Shown: one piece after another, positions 1-5,056 of the stretch
Layout: each line of letters begins with the position of its first letter
Position numbering within the stretch: position 1 is the stretch's first letter
Assembly: GCA_017540945.1 (NCBI GenBank)
Contig: JAFYAB010000104.1
Location: forward strand, 1 to 7,817
Length of the DNA stretch: 7,817 nucleotides
From: Oscillospiraceae bacterium
GTDB lineage: Bacteria > Bacillota_A > Clostridia > Oscillospirales > Oscillospiraceae
Direction: 5' to 3'
Notes under the pieces: generated by a model
Told to the model about the DNA's origin: nothing
Seen by the model: the letters and a program-made list of their open reading frames with translations, nothing else
The model's database searches: none
Made by a program: the position numbers and the translations under genes

Positions 1-99
1 GATAAAGTAAACAGGGCCTTTTCGGGTTAATTTTGAGGTTAAATTTTTGAGAGCATGTAAAAATTCGTTGATAATTCAGGGGTTTTCTTGTTGCAATGT
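1..99. other. AT-rich flank, probable end of an integrated element
   Basis: Only 34 of the first 100 bases are G or C, in sharp contrast to the GC-rich genes that follow. I see no gene here. The stretch abuts the rpsI 3' tail at about position 100 with no S9-like coding before it, and the rpsI frame has a stop at 58-60. It contains a pair of near-identical direct repeats at 25-51. The simplest reading is the terminal non-coding end of an integrated element lying to the left of the window. An assembly artefact or an old rearrangement is the alternative. Confidence 0.35.
25..51. repeat. Two tandem imperfect direct repeats (13 and 15 bp)
   Basis: GGTTAATTTTGAG at 25-37 is followed at once by GGTTAAATTTTTGAG at 37-51, sharing one G. 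The second copy differs only by two extra bases in the A/T run. Short direct repeats within about 100 bp of an attachment core are what arm-type binding sites for tyrosine integrases or their excision factors look like. That role is inferred from position only. Confidence 0.35.
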
Positions 100-153
100 G
101 AGAAGTACGGTCTGAAGGCCGCCCGCCGCGCGCCTCAGTTCTCCAAGCGTTAA
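100..153 (+). pseudogene. rpsI: 3' end of rpsI (30S ribosomal protein S9), detached tail
   Basis: The + strand reads EKYGLKAARRAPQFSKR followed by TAA at 151-153. This is the highly conserved C-terminal tail of ribosomal protein S9, whose final SKR reaches toward the ribosomal P site. The preceding codons (KFVDNSGVFLLQC) are not S9-like, and the frame is closed by TAA at 58-60, so no intact S9 can be encoded here. The tail is followed by a hairpin and T tract, as expected for a native rpsI terminator. I infer an att-site duplicate, where the functional rpsI, rebuilt with an element-borne 3' end, should lie at the far side of the element. The identity of the tail is firm; the integration explanation is inference. 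Confidence 0.7.
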
Positions 154-168
154 TTTGTCCGCAAAATT

Positions 169-207
169 ACAGAAGCTTCCGAGGGATTCGGAGGCTTCTG
201 TTTTTTT
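169..207. terminator. Intrinsic terminator between rpsI tail and nudC
   Basis: Arms at 169-182 and 188-201 pair over 14 bp with one G-U-type mismatch and a 5-nt loop (GGGAT). On the + strand the stem runs into T7 at 201-207, a classical intrinsic terminator 15 nt after the rpsI stop. In the other direction it sits immediately after the nudC stop and is followed by a shorter AATTTT tract, so it probably serves convergent nudC as well. Confidence 0.8.
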
Positions 208-209
208 GC

Positions 210-1037
210 TTATATTCCTGCCCGGAAGCGCTCGATCATCTCGCCGGTGAGGCTGATGCCGGAGTGGTCCGTGGGGATTTCGCCGCGGGGGAACCAGCCC
301 GCCTCGGAGAGCTCCGACTGCTGGATCGTGATGCGGTCGTCCCCGTCCAGGTCGCAGAAGAAGCCCATCAGCAGACTGTCGGTGAAGACCCAGGGCTGGG
401 ACTTGTAGAAGCGGAGATTCTTCACCCGCAGCCCCGTCTCCTCGAAGACCTCCCGGCGCACCGTGTCCTCGATGGATTCGCCGATCTCCGCGAAGCCCGC
501 CACCAGGGCGTAGCGCTTGAAGGCCCGGCCCTGATATTTGGTCAGCAGCAGCCGGTCGCCGTCGGTGACGGCCACGATCACCGCGGGGCAGATCTTGGGG
601 TAGAGCGTCAGGCCGCAGGCTGGGCATACCCGGGCCCGCTCGGCGGCGCTGTCCTCCATGGGCCGGCCGCAGCGGCCGCAGAAACGGGTAGCCGCGTACC
701 AGCGGTGGAGGCTCTCGCCCACGGCGGCGGCGAAGACGGCCTCCTTCGGGCCCATGCCCCGGTACTGCCTTGACGGAACCCAGACAAAGGGCGCCGCTTC
801 CTCCGGGACGTGGTCGGCGTCCGCCAGGAAGCAGGTCCTGCCGCCCAGGGTGAAGGCGCAGCGGAAGGGGAGCGCCCGGAGCGCCGGGGGAAGCTCCGGG
901 AAAGCGGGCAGGACCAGCCGATCCTCCTCCGCCCGGGCCAGCACCGCGTCGCCCCGAAACAGCAGGGCGAGGCTGTCTTCCGCGGGAGCTGTTTTTTGAA
1001 AGCTGTTGTCGAAACGAACGTCCAGATCCTGGAACAT
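210..1037 (-). CDS. nudC: NAD+/NADH diphosphatase, Nudix family (NudC)
   Basis: This 275-residue protein has the full NudC layout. A variable N-terminal domain (about 1-115) is followed by a zinc ribbon with C120, C123, C138 and C141. A complete Nudix box spans 181-203 (G181, E187, R195, E196, E199, E200, G202). The downstream signature SQPWVFTDS at 213-221 matches the family SQPWPFPxS motif that separates NudC from other Nudix enzymes; the first Pro after Trp is Val here. NudC enzymes hydrolyse NAD(H) to NMN(H) and AMP with Mg2+ or Mn2+ and can remove NAD caps from RNA. The ATG at 1037 is preceded by AGGAGG (complement of 1043-1048) with a 5-nt spacer. It converges on the rpsI terminator and diverges from the hydrogenase operon, which uses the same nucleotide pool, though no functional link is shown. 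Confidence 0.93.
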   Translation of the reverse strand: MFQDLDVRFDNSFQKTAPAEDSLALLFRGDAVLARAEEDRLVLPAFPELPPALRALPFRCAFTLGGRTCFLADADHVPEEAAPFVWVPSRQYRGMGPKEAVFAAAVGESLHRWYAATRFCGRCGRPMEDSAAERARVCPACGLTLYPKICPAVIVAVTDGDRLLLTKYQGRAFKRYALVAGFAEIGESIEDTVRREVFEETGLRVKNLRFYKSQPWVFTDSLLMGFFCDLDGDDRITIQQSELSEAGWFPRGEIPTDHSGISLTGEMIERFRAGI

Positions 1038-1048
1038 AGGAGCCTCCT

Positions 1049-1067
1049 GCCGCGCGTCTGCGCGGGC
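1049..1067 (-). promoter_or_regulatory. GC-rich hairpin in the nudC leader, next to the Shine-Dalgarno
   Basis: CCGCGC at 1050-1055 pairs with GCGCGG at 1060-1065 around a 4-nt loop, extended by GC after a one-base bulge. In the nudC transcript it ends one base before the AGGAGG at 1043-1048, so it could modulate ribosome access. Read on the + strand it is followed by T5 at 1068-1072, so it could instead be a terminator for antisense transcription across nudC. The structure is visible; the role is not. Confidence 0.4.
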
Positions 1068-1107
1068 TTTTTATGGGATGGCGGGCCGAACAAAACCCGT
1101 CGGCACA

Positions 1108-1136
1108 ATTATACAACAAGCCTGACGGAATTTCCA
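1108..1136 (-). promoter_or_regulatory. Probable sigma-A promoter of nudC
   Basis: The - strand has a perfect TATAAT (complement of 1108-1113). A weak -35, TGGAAA (complement of 1131-1136), lies 17 bp upstream. It is placed about 70 nt ahead of the nudC start. The -10 is good; the -35 is poor, so the exact promoter is uncertain. Confidence 0.5.
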
Positions 1137-1166
1137 CTTCTTTCATAAATTTACGCTAATTTCCGC

Positions 1167-1195
1167 TTTACAATTTATCTCATATCTGTTACAAT
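1167..1195 (+). promoter_or_regulatory. Sigma-A promoter of the hydrogenase operon
   Basis: TTTACA at 1167-1172 and TACAAT at 1190-1195 are separated by exactly 17 bp. TG at 1187-1188 gives an extended -10 (TGnTACAAT). Transcription should start near 1202, leaving a leader of about 60-70 nt. This is the only convincing promoter I see for the whole + strand gene run. A TACA-ATA-TGTA inverted repeat at 1190-1200 overlaps the -10, and a TTACGTAA palindrome lies at 1243-1250; either could bind a regulator, but I recognise no known operator. Confidence 0.65.
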
Positions 1196-1252
1196 ATGTA
1201 CTGTACTATGGTCTATTGCGACCTGTATCAACCATTTGCCGATTACGTAAAT

Positions 1253-1258
1253 AGGAGG
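1253..1258 (+). promoter_or_regulatory. Shine-Dalgarno of hndA, ambiguous start choice
   Basis: AGGAGG lies only 4 nt before an in-frame TTG (1263) and 13 nt before the first ATG (1272). Neither spacing is ideal: the TTG start is close and the ATG start is far. I chose ATG; the TTG start would add three residues (MHQ). Confidence 0.6.
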
Positions 1259-1271
1259 TAAGTTGCATCAA

Positions 1272-1763
1272 ATGGCTTGTAAAGTAACGACAGTTCCCTT
1301 CCGTGGCACGAAGGAACAAGAAGAGAAGCTGTTGGCCGTGATCGCGGAGCTCCGGGATACCCCGGGCGCCCTCATGCCCATCATGCAGAGAGCCCAGGAC
1401 ATCTATGGGTATCTTCCCATCGAGGTCCAGACCATCATTGCCGATCAGATGAATGTTCCCCTGGAAAAGATCTACGGCATCGCCACATTCTACGCGCAGT
1501 TCGCCCTGGCCCCCAAGGGCAAGTACCGCATCGCGGTCTGCCTGGGCACCGCCTGCTACGTCAAGGGCGCTCAGGCCGTGTTCGACAAGATCTGCGAGGT
1601 CACCGGCCTGAAGGAAGGCCAGTGCACCGCCGACGGCAAGTTCTCCCTGGAAGCCTGCCGCTGCGTCGGCGCCTGCGGCCTGGCCCCCGTCATGATGATC
1701 AACGACGACGTCTATGGCCGGCTGACGCCCGACCAGATCGAGGGCATCCTCGGCAAGTACTGA
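1272..1763 (+). CDS. hndA: NuoE/HydC-like [2Fe-2S] subunit of NAD(P)-linked hydrogenase
   Basis: This 163-residue protein has the thioredoxin-like NuoE fold of the 24-kDa Complex I subunit. A helical N-terminal part (about 15-75, with IYGYLP and the IYGIATFYAQF motif) precedes the [2Fe-2S] domain. The four ligands are C90, C95, C131 and C135 (CLGTAC, CVGAC), all present. In HndABCD and HydABC hydrogenases this subunit pairs with the NuoF-like flavoprotein and passes electrons between NAD(P)H and the iron-sulfur chain. It is also called HydC or NuoE. Here it is first in the operon, while hndB and hndC lie about 4 kb downstream with a regulatory-looking block between. The start could be TTG at 1263. 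Confidence 0.9.
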   Translation: MACKVTTVPFRGTKEQEEKLLAVIAELRDTPGALMPIMQRAQDIYGYLPIEVQTIIADQMNVPLEKIYGIATFYAQFALAPKGKYRIAVCLGTACYVKGAQAVFDKICEVTGLKEGQCTADGKFSLEACRCVGACGLAPVMMINDDVYGRLTPDQIEGILGKY

Positions 1764-1785
1764 GATCCCGCAACGGAGGTAACCT

Positions 1786-2136
1786 ATGAAACTGCGCCAG
1801 ATCGCCGAACTGCTCCGGGCCCGGGTGCTCTCCAGCGAGCATATGCTGGACACCGAGGTCCAAAACGCCTTCTGCTGCGACATGATGTCCGATGTGCTGG
1901 CGTTCGCCACCAACCAGTCCGTGCTGCTCACCGGGCTTCTCAACCCCCAGGTGGTGCGCACGGCCATGATGCTGGACATGCACTGCATCGTGTTCATCAA
2001 CGGCAAGGAGCCTACGCCCGAGATCGTCTCCCTGTCTGACATCAACGACATCGTCGTGATGGTGACGGAGGAATCCATGTTCCGCGCGGCGGGGACGCTG
2101 TACGAAACGGGCCTCCTGAACACCGAGGAGGGATAG
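1786..2136 (+). CDS. DRTGG-domain protein, degenerate motif
   Basis: This 116-residue protein is one DRTGG domain (the family found in HPr kinase-like and phosphotransacetylase-associated proteins) without a catalytic partner domain. The VLLTGLLNPQVVRTA segment (46-60) and CIVFINGKEP (67-76) are typical. Aligned by eye to the second DRTGG protein of this operon, D22, E24, V25, D32 and S35 are kept. The name-giving residues have changed: R to T23, T to Q26 and GG to N27-A28, with a CC pair at 30-31. GGAGGT at 1775-1780 gives a strong ribosome site with a 5-nt spacer. It sits 22 nt after hndA and 4 nt before the next gene, so it is surely cotranscribed. Its biochemical role is unknown; a ligand-binding or regulatory part is likely. 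Confidence 0.78.
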   Translation: MKLRQIAELLRARVLSSEHMLDTEVQNAFCCDMMSDVLAFATNQSVLLTGLLNPQVVRTAMMLDMHCIVFINGKEPTPEIVSLSDINDIVVMVTEESMFRAAGTLYETGLLNTEEG

Positions 2137-2140
2137 GACG

Positions 2141-2560
2141 ATGGCGGCGCTGAATTTTCACTTCGACATTGACGGAGAAGATTTCTCCTCCGCCGGCGAG
2201 GCTTCCGTGGAGATGAAGAAGAAGCTGCGGCAGCTCGGGTTTCCGTCCGACGTGATCCGCCGCTGCTCCATCGCCATGTACGAGGGCGAGATCAATATGG
2301 TCATCCACGCCAACGGCGGCACCGCCGACGTTGCGGTCTACCCGGACAAGATCGTGATCGTGCTCGAGGATCACGGTCCCGGCATCCCCGATGTGGAGCT
2401 GGCCATGCAGGAGGGCTATTCCACCTCCACCGAGCAGATCCGAAACATGGGCTTTGGCGCAGGCATGGGCCTGCCCAACATGAAACGCTACACCCAGAGC
2501 CTTGAGATCGAGACCAAGGTCGGTGTAGGCACCAAGCTCACCATGGTGGTGGGCGTATAA
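2141..2560 (+). CDS. RsbW/SpoIIAB-like GHKL ATP-binding protein
   Basis: This 139-residue protein is a stand-alone GHKL ATPase/kinase domain. The N box is AMYEGEINMVIH, with E48, N52 and H56 in the places where SpoIIAB and RsbW have E, N and H. The G1 box is D77-H-G-P-G81 and the glycine-rich G2 box is GFGAGMGL (104-111). There is no histidine phosphoacceptor domain and no membrane segment, so it resembles anti-sigma-factor serine kinases rather than sensor kinases. In that family the domain phosphorylates an anti-anti-sigma protein or sequesters a sigma factor. No such partner is encoded in this window, so its target is unknown; the adjacent DRTGG and hydrogenase-like proteins are the obvious candidates. 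GGAGG at 2127-2131 overlaps the end of the preceding gene. Confidence 0.85.
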   Translation: MAALNFHFDIDGEDFSSAGEASVEMKKKLRQLGFPSDVIRRCSIAMYEGEINMVIHANGGTADVAVYPDKIVIVLEDHGPGIPDVELAMQEGYSTSTEQIRNMGFGAGMGLPNMKRYTQSLEIETKVGVGTKLTMVVGV

Positions 2561-2579
2561 CCCGGAAGGGAGGGACCGC

Positions 2580-3875
2580 ATGACTGATGATTTCCTGCAC
2601 TCGGTGTCGCTGGACGCCGAAAAGTGTATCGGCTGTACCTCCTGTCTCCGCCGCTGCCCCACGGAGGCCATCCGGATCCGGGACGGCCACGCGGTCATCC
2701 GCACCCACTTCTGCATCGACTGCGGACGCTGCGTGCGGGTCTGCCAGCACAAGGCCAAGAAGGCCATCTTCGACAAGCTCTCCGACATCGACCCCAGATA
2801 CAAGCTCCGCATCGCCCTTCCGGCCCCTGCCCTCTATGGGCAGTTCGACGGCCTGACAGACATCGGCTGCCTGCTGGAGTCCCTGCTGGAGCTGGGCTTC
2901 GACGAGATCTACGAGGTGGCCCGCGCCGCGGAGATCATTTCCGAGTGTACCCGCCGCTACATGCGCAAGCCCAACATCCCCCGCCCGGTGATCAGCTCCG
3001 CCTGTCCCGCCATCGTGCGGCTCATCCGGCTGCGCTTCCCGGAGCTCTGCGATAACGTCCTGCCCATCCTGCCCCCGGTGGAATACGCCAGCCGCATCGC
3101 CAAGGCCAAGGCGCTGAAGAACCACCCGGAGCTGACCAAGGACGAGATTTGCACCGTATTCATTTCTCCCTGTCCCGCCAAGCGCAGCTACGCCAAGAAC
3201 GGACTCAGCCAGACCAAGAGCAGCATCGACTACGTGGTCTCCGTCTCGGAGGTCTACATGAAGCTCTCCGGCAAGGTCAAGCCCGTCCATCCCGGCATGA
3301 TGCGCTCCCGCGCTGGCATCGCCGGCGTCAAGTGGGCTTCCTCCGGCGGCGAAGCCGAGGGCCTCTTCGACGACCGCTATCTGGCGGCCGACGATATGGA
3401 CAACGCCATCCAGGTCCTGGACGCCATCGAGACCAACAAATTCCCGCATCTGGAATTCGTGGAGCTCAACGCCTGCCCGGGCGGCTGCGTGGGCGGCGCT
3501 GCGACGGTGGAGAATCCCTACATTGCCAAGGCCAGGCTCATGTCCTTCCGGCATGGCCTGCCCCACAACCGGAACTATCTGGACGTGAGAGACCAGGGGC
3601 CGGACTACGTTCCCCCCGACGCCCTGCTGGACGCGCCCATCAACGACTACGTCCCCAACATCAGCCTTTCGACGGACCGCTTCGAGGCCATGCGCCTGAT
3701 GATGCAGATCGAGGAGCTGGAAAAGCAGCTGCCCCAGATCGACTGCGGCTCCTGCGGCGCCCCCACCTGCCGGGCCTTCGCGGAGGATGTGGTCAAGGGC
3801 GAGGTCAAGATGGAGGACTGCGTGGTCCTGCTGCGGCGGCGTCTGTATGAACAGAAAGGAGGAACGCAGAAATGA
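2580..3875 (+). CDS. Sensory-type [FeFe]-hydrogenase-like iron-sulfur protein (HydS-like)
   Basis: The 431 residues hold three parts. First is a 2x[4Fe-4S] ferredoxin domain (C16, C19, C22, C26; C45, C48, C51, C55). Next is the hydrogenase large-subunit domain (about 75-360). Last is a C-terminal Fes-type [4Fe-4S] motif (C389, C392, C397, C414). All four H-cluster cysteines are kept: C142 (SSACPAI), C198 (SPCPAK), and C299 and C303 (NACPGGCVGG). The pocket is atypical. The proton-relay cysteine next to the first ligand is A141, the methionine of the MPC motif is S196, and the methionine before the third ligand is N297; K201 is kept. These changes, with the absence of a PAS domain, fit the putative sensory hydrogenases (groups C/D), which are slow or non-turnover. 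It is likely an H2 or redox sensor rather than the main catalyst. Confidence 0.85.
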   Translation: MTDDFLHSVSLDAEKCIGCTSCLRRCPTEAIRIRDGHAVIRTHFCIDCGRCVRVCQHKAKKAIFDKLSDIDPRYKLRIALPAPALYGQFDGLTDIGCLLESLLELGFDEIYEVARAAEIISECTRRYMRKPNIPRPVISSACPAIVRLIRLRFPELCDNVLPILPPVEYASRIAKAKALKNHPELTKDEICTVFISPCPAKRSYAKNGLSQTKSSIDYVVSVSEVYMKLSGKVKPVHPGMMRSRAGIAGVKWASSGGEAEGLFDDRYLAADDMDNAIQVLDAIETNKFPHLEFVELNACPGGCVGGAATVENPYIAKARLMSFRHGLPHNRNYLDVRDQGPDYVPPDALLDAPINDYVPNISLSTDRFEAMRLMMQIEELEKQLPQIDCGSCGAPTCRAFAEDVVKGEVKMEDCVVLLRRRLYEQKGGTQK

Positions 3876-4198
3876 CTGTGATGGAGCTGGCTGAAAAGCT
3901 GTCTCTGGAACCCGTCTGCGAGGCTGAGCCGGATCGCGAGGTCACCGGCGGCTACGCCGGGGATCTGCTCTCCTGGGTGATGGGCCGGGCCCAATCGGGC
4001 GACGCCTGGATCACCATCATGTCCAACAACAACGTGGTTGCCGTCGCCACCCTGACAGACGCGGCGCTGGTCATCCTGGCCGAGAACGTGTCGCCGGATC
4101 CCGGCGTGACCCAGCTGGCGGAGCGAAAGGGGATCAACCTCTACCGCTCTCCGGAGCCGATCTTCACCCTCTGCGCGAAGGTGGCGGCCCTGCTATGA
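3872..4198 (+). CDS. DRTGG-domain protein, canonical motif
   Basis: This 108-residue single-domain protein carries the intact motif D21-R-E-V-T-G-G27 followed by YAGDLLSWVMG. The downstream stretch has typical alternating strands and helices (ITIMSNNNVVAVATL, ALVILAENV). Its ATG overlaps the stop of the hydrogenase-like gene by 4 nt (ATGA), and AGGAGG at 3857-3862 lies inside that gene, so the two are translationally coupled. It likely acts with the hydrogenase-like sensor and the PHP protein, to which it is also coupled. No catalytic residues are evident, and a binding role is inferred. It is a paralogue of the degenerate copy three genes upstream. Confidence 0.8.
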   Translation: MTVMELAEKLSLEPVCEAEPDREVTGGYAGDLLSWVMGRAQSGDAWITIMSNNNVVAVATLTDAALVILAENVSPDPGVTQLAERKGINLYRSPEPIFTLCAKVAALL

Positions 4199-4932
4199 AC
4201 CGCTATTTCTACGACCTGCACATACACTCCTGCCTGTCCCCCTGCGGGGACGACGACATGACTCCCGCCAACATTGCCGGTATGGGGAGCCTCTGCGGCC
4301 TCCAGCTGATGGCCCTGACGGATCACAACAGCTGCGGCAACTGCCGGGCCTTTGTGAACGCCTGCCGCCAATACGGCATCGTGGGCGTTCCGGGCATGGA
4401 GCTGACCACCGCCGAGGAGGTCCATCTGGTCTGCCTCTTTCCCACGGTGGAGGCGGCGGAGGCCTTCGGCGAGGCCGTGAAACAGCAGCGCTTTCCCATT
4501 AAGAACAAACCGGCCGTCTTCGGCAACCAGTATTACATGGACGCCGAGGACCATATCCTGGGCGAGGAGCCGAACCTGCTGATCCCGGCCACAAAGCTGG
4601 ACCTGGAGGCAGGCACCGCCCTGGCTTTGGCCCATGGCGGCGCGGCCTTCCCGGCCCACATCGACCGCCCCTCCAACGGGATCATCGGCATCCTGGGCGC
4701 CCTGCCCGAGAAGCCCTTTTTCCCCACCCTGGAGCTGAACGACCCGGAAAACCGGGAACAGTACGCGAAGGAGTACCACCTGGAGGGAAGACGCCTGCTC
4801 TGCTCCTCCGACGCCCATCGGCTCGAGAGCATGCGGGATGCCAGCCAATGGATCGAGCTGGACGACGAGCCCTACAGCTCCCAGAAGGTCCGCGACTCCC
4901 TGATCGCCCTGCTGCGGGAGGGGATGACGTAA
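4195..4932 (+). CDS. PHP-domain metal-dependent phosphoesterase
   Basis: This 245-residue protein has the polymerase-and-histidinol-phosphatase (PHP) fold. Metal-binding residues appear in order: H9 and H11 (DLHIHS), D43-H44 (LTDHN), E69 (GMELTT), H77 (EEVHL), H155 (PAHIDR) and D206-H208 (SSDAHR). Family members are trinuclear-metal phosphatases or nucleases of the TrpH/YciV type. The substrate is not predictable. ATGA overlaps the upstream DRTGG gene, and no separate strong ribosome site is evident, so translation is probably coupled. In context, with two kinase-like ATP-binding proteins in the same operon, it may be the phosphatase that reverses their phosphorylation, or it may hydrolyse a small phosphorylated signal. 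That is inference. Confidence 0.85.
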   Translation: MNRYFYDLHIHSCLSPCGDDDMTPANIAGMGSLCGLQLMALTDHNSCGNCRAFVNACRQYGIVGVPGMELTTAEEVHLVCLFPTVEAAEAFGEAVKQQRFPIKNKPAVFGNQYYMDAEDHILGEEPNLLIPATKLDLEAGTALALAHGGAAFPAHIDRPSNGIIGILGALPEKPFFPTLELNDPENREQYAKEYHLEGRRLLCSSDAHRLESMRDASQWIELDDEPYSSQKVRDSLIALLREGMT

Positions 4933-4934
4933 AA

Positions 4935-5039
4935 TAATTGAAAATTGAAAGTTGAAAATTGAAAAAGGATCAGAGTTTTTCAAATCGAGATTTGAAAAAC
5001 ACATTCAATTCTCAATTCTTACTTCTCAATTCTCAATTT
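4935..5039. repeat. AT-rich palindromic element built from 7-nt units
   Basis: The gap between the PHP and GHKL genes is filled by a symmetric structure. Four 7-nt units (AAATTGA-like) at 4935-4962 are mirrored by inverted units (TCAATTC/T) at 5005-5039, one of which is degenerate (TTACTTC). In the centre, GTTTTTCAAATC (4975-4986) and GATTTGAAAAAC (4989-5000) form a perfect 12-bp inverted repeat around GA. The whole could fold into one long hairpin or cruciform. It resembles a non-coding mobile repeat rather than a gene. A weak terminator or processing site is possible, but there is no clean T tract right after the central stem. Confidence 0.7.
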
Positions 5040-5056
5040 CAGAAGGAGGGAATGGT

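Noticed and set aside
76..1146. 356-residue - strand frame overlapping nudC, whose C-terminal end looks protein-like
   Set aside because: Most is a shifted frame of nudC, rich in Gly, Arg and Pro. The protein-like end is the mirror translation of the rpsI tail and its terminator.
1148..1262. Rex operator or riboswitch upstream of hndA
   Set aside because: No TTGTGAAN4TTCACAA-like palindrome was found, and the leader of about 60-70 nt is too short and unstructured for a recognised riboswitch.
2538..3566. 342-residue open frame on the - strand
   Set aside because: Antisense shadow of the hydrogenase-like gene; no recognisable motif.
2580..3875. Main catalytic hydrogenase subunit HydA/HndD
   Set aside because: The proton-relay cysteine and both pocket methionines are replaced, and the domain layout is that of sensory enzymes; the catalytic subunit is expected after hndC, outside the window.
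4935..5039. Short regular repeats considered as a CRISPR array
   Set aside because: The units are 7 nt, without spacers, and inverted between halves; no cas gene is present.
4952..5056. Upstream ATG extending the second GHKL protein by 35 residues
   Set aside because: It would translate the AT-rich palindromic element, and a strong ribosome site precedes ATG 5057.
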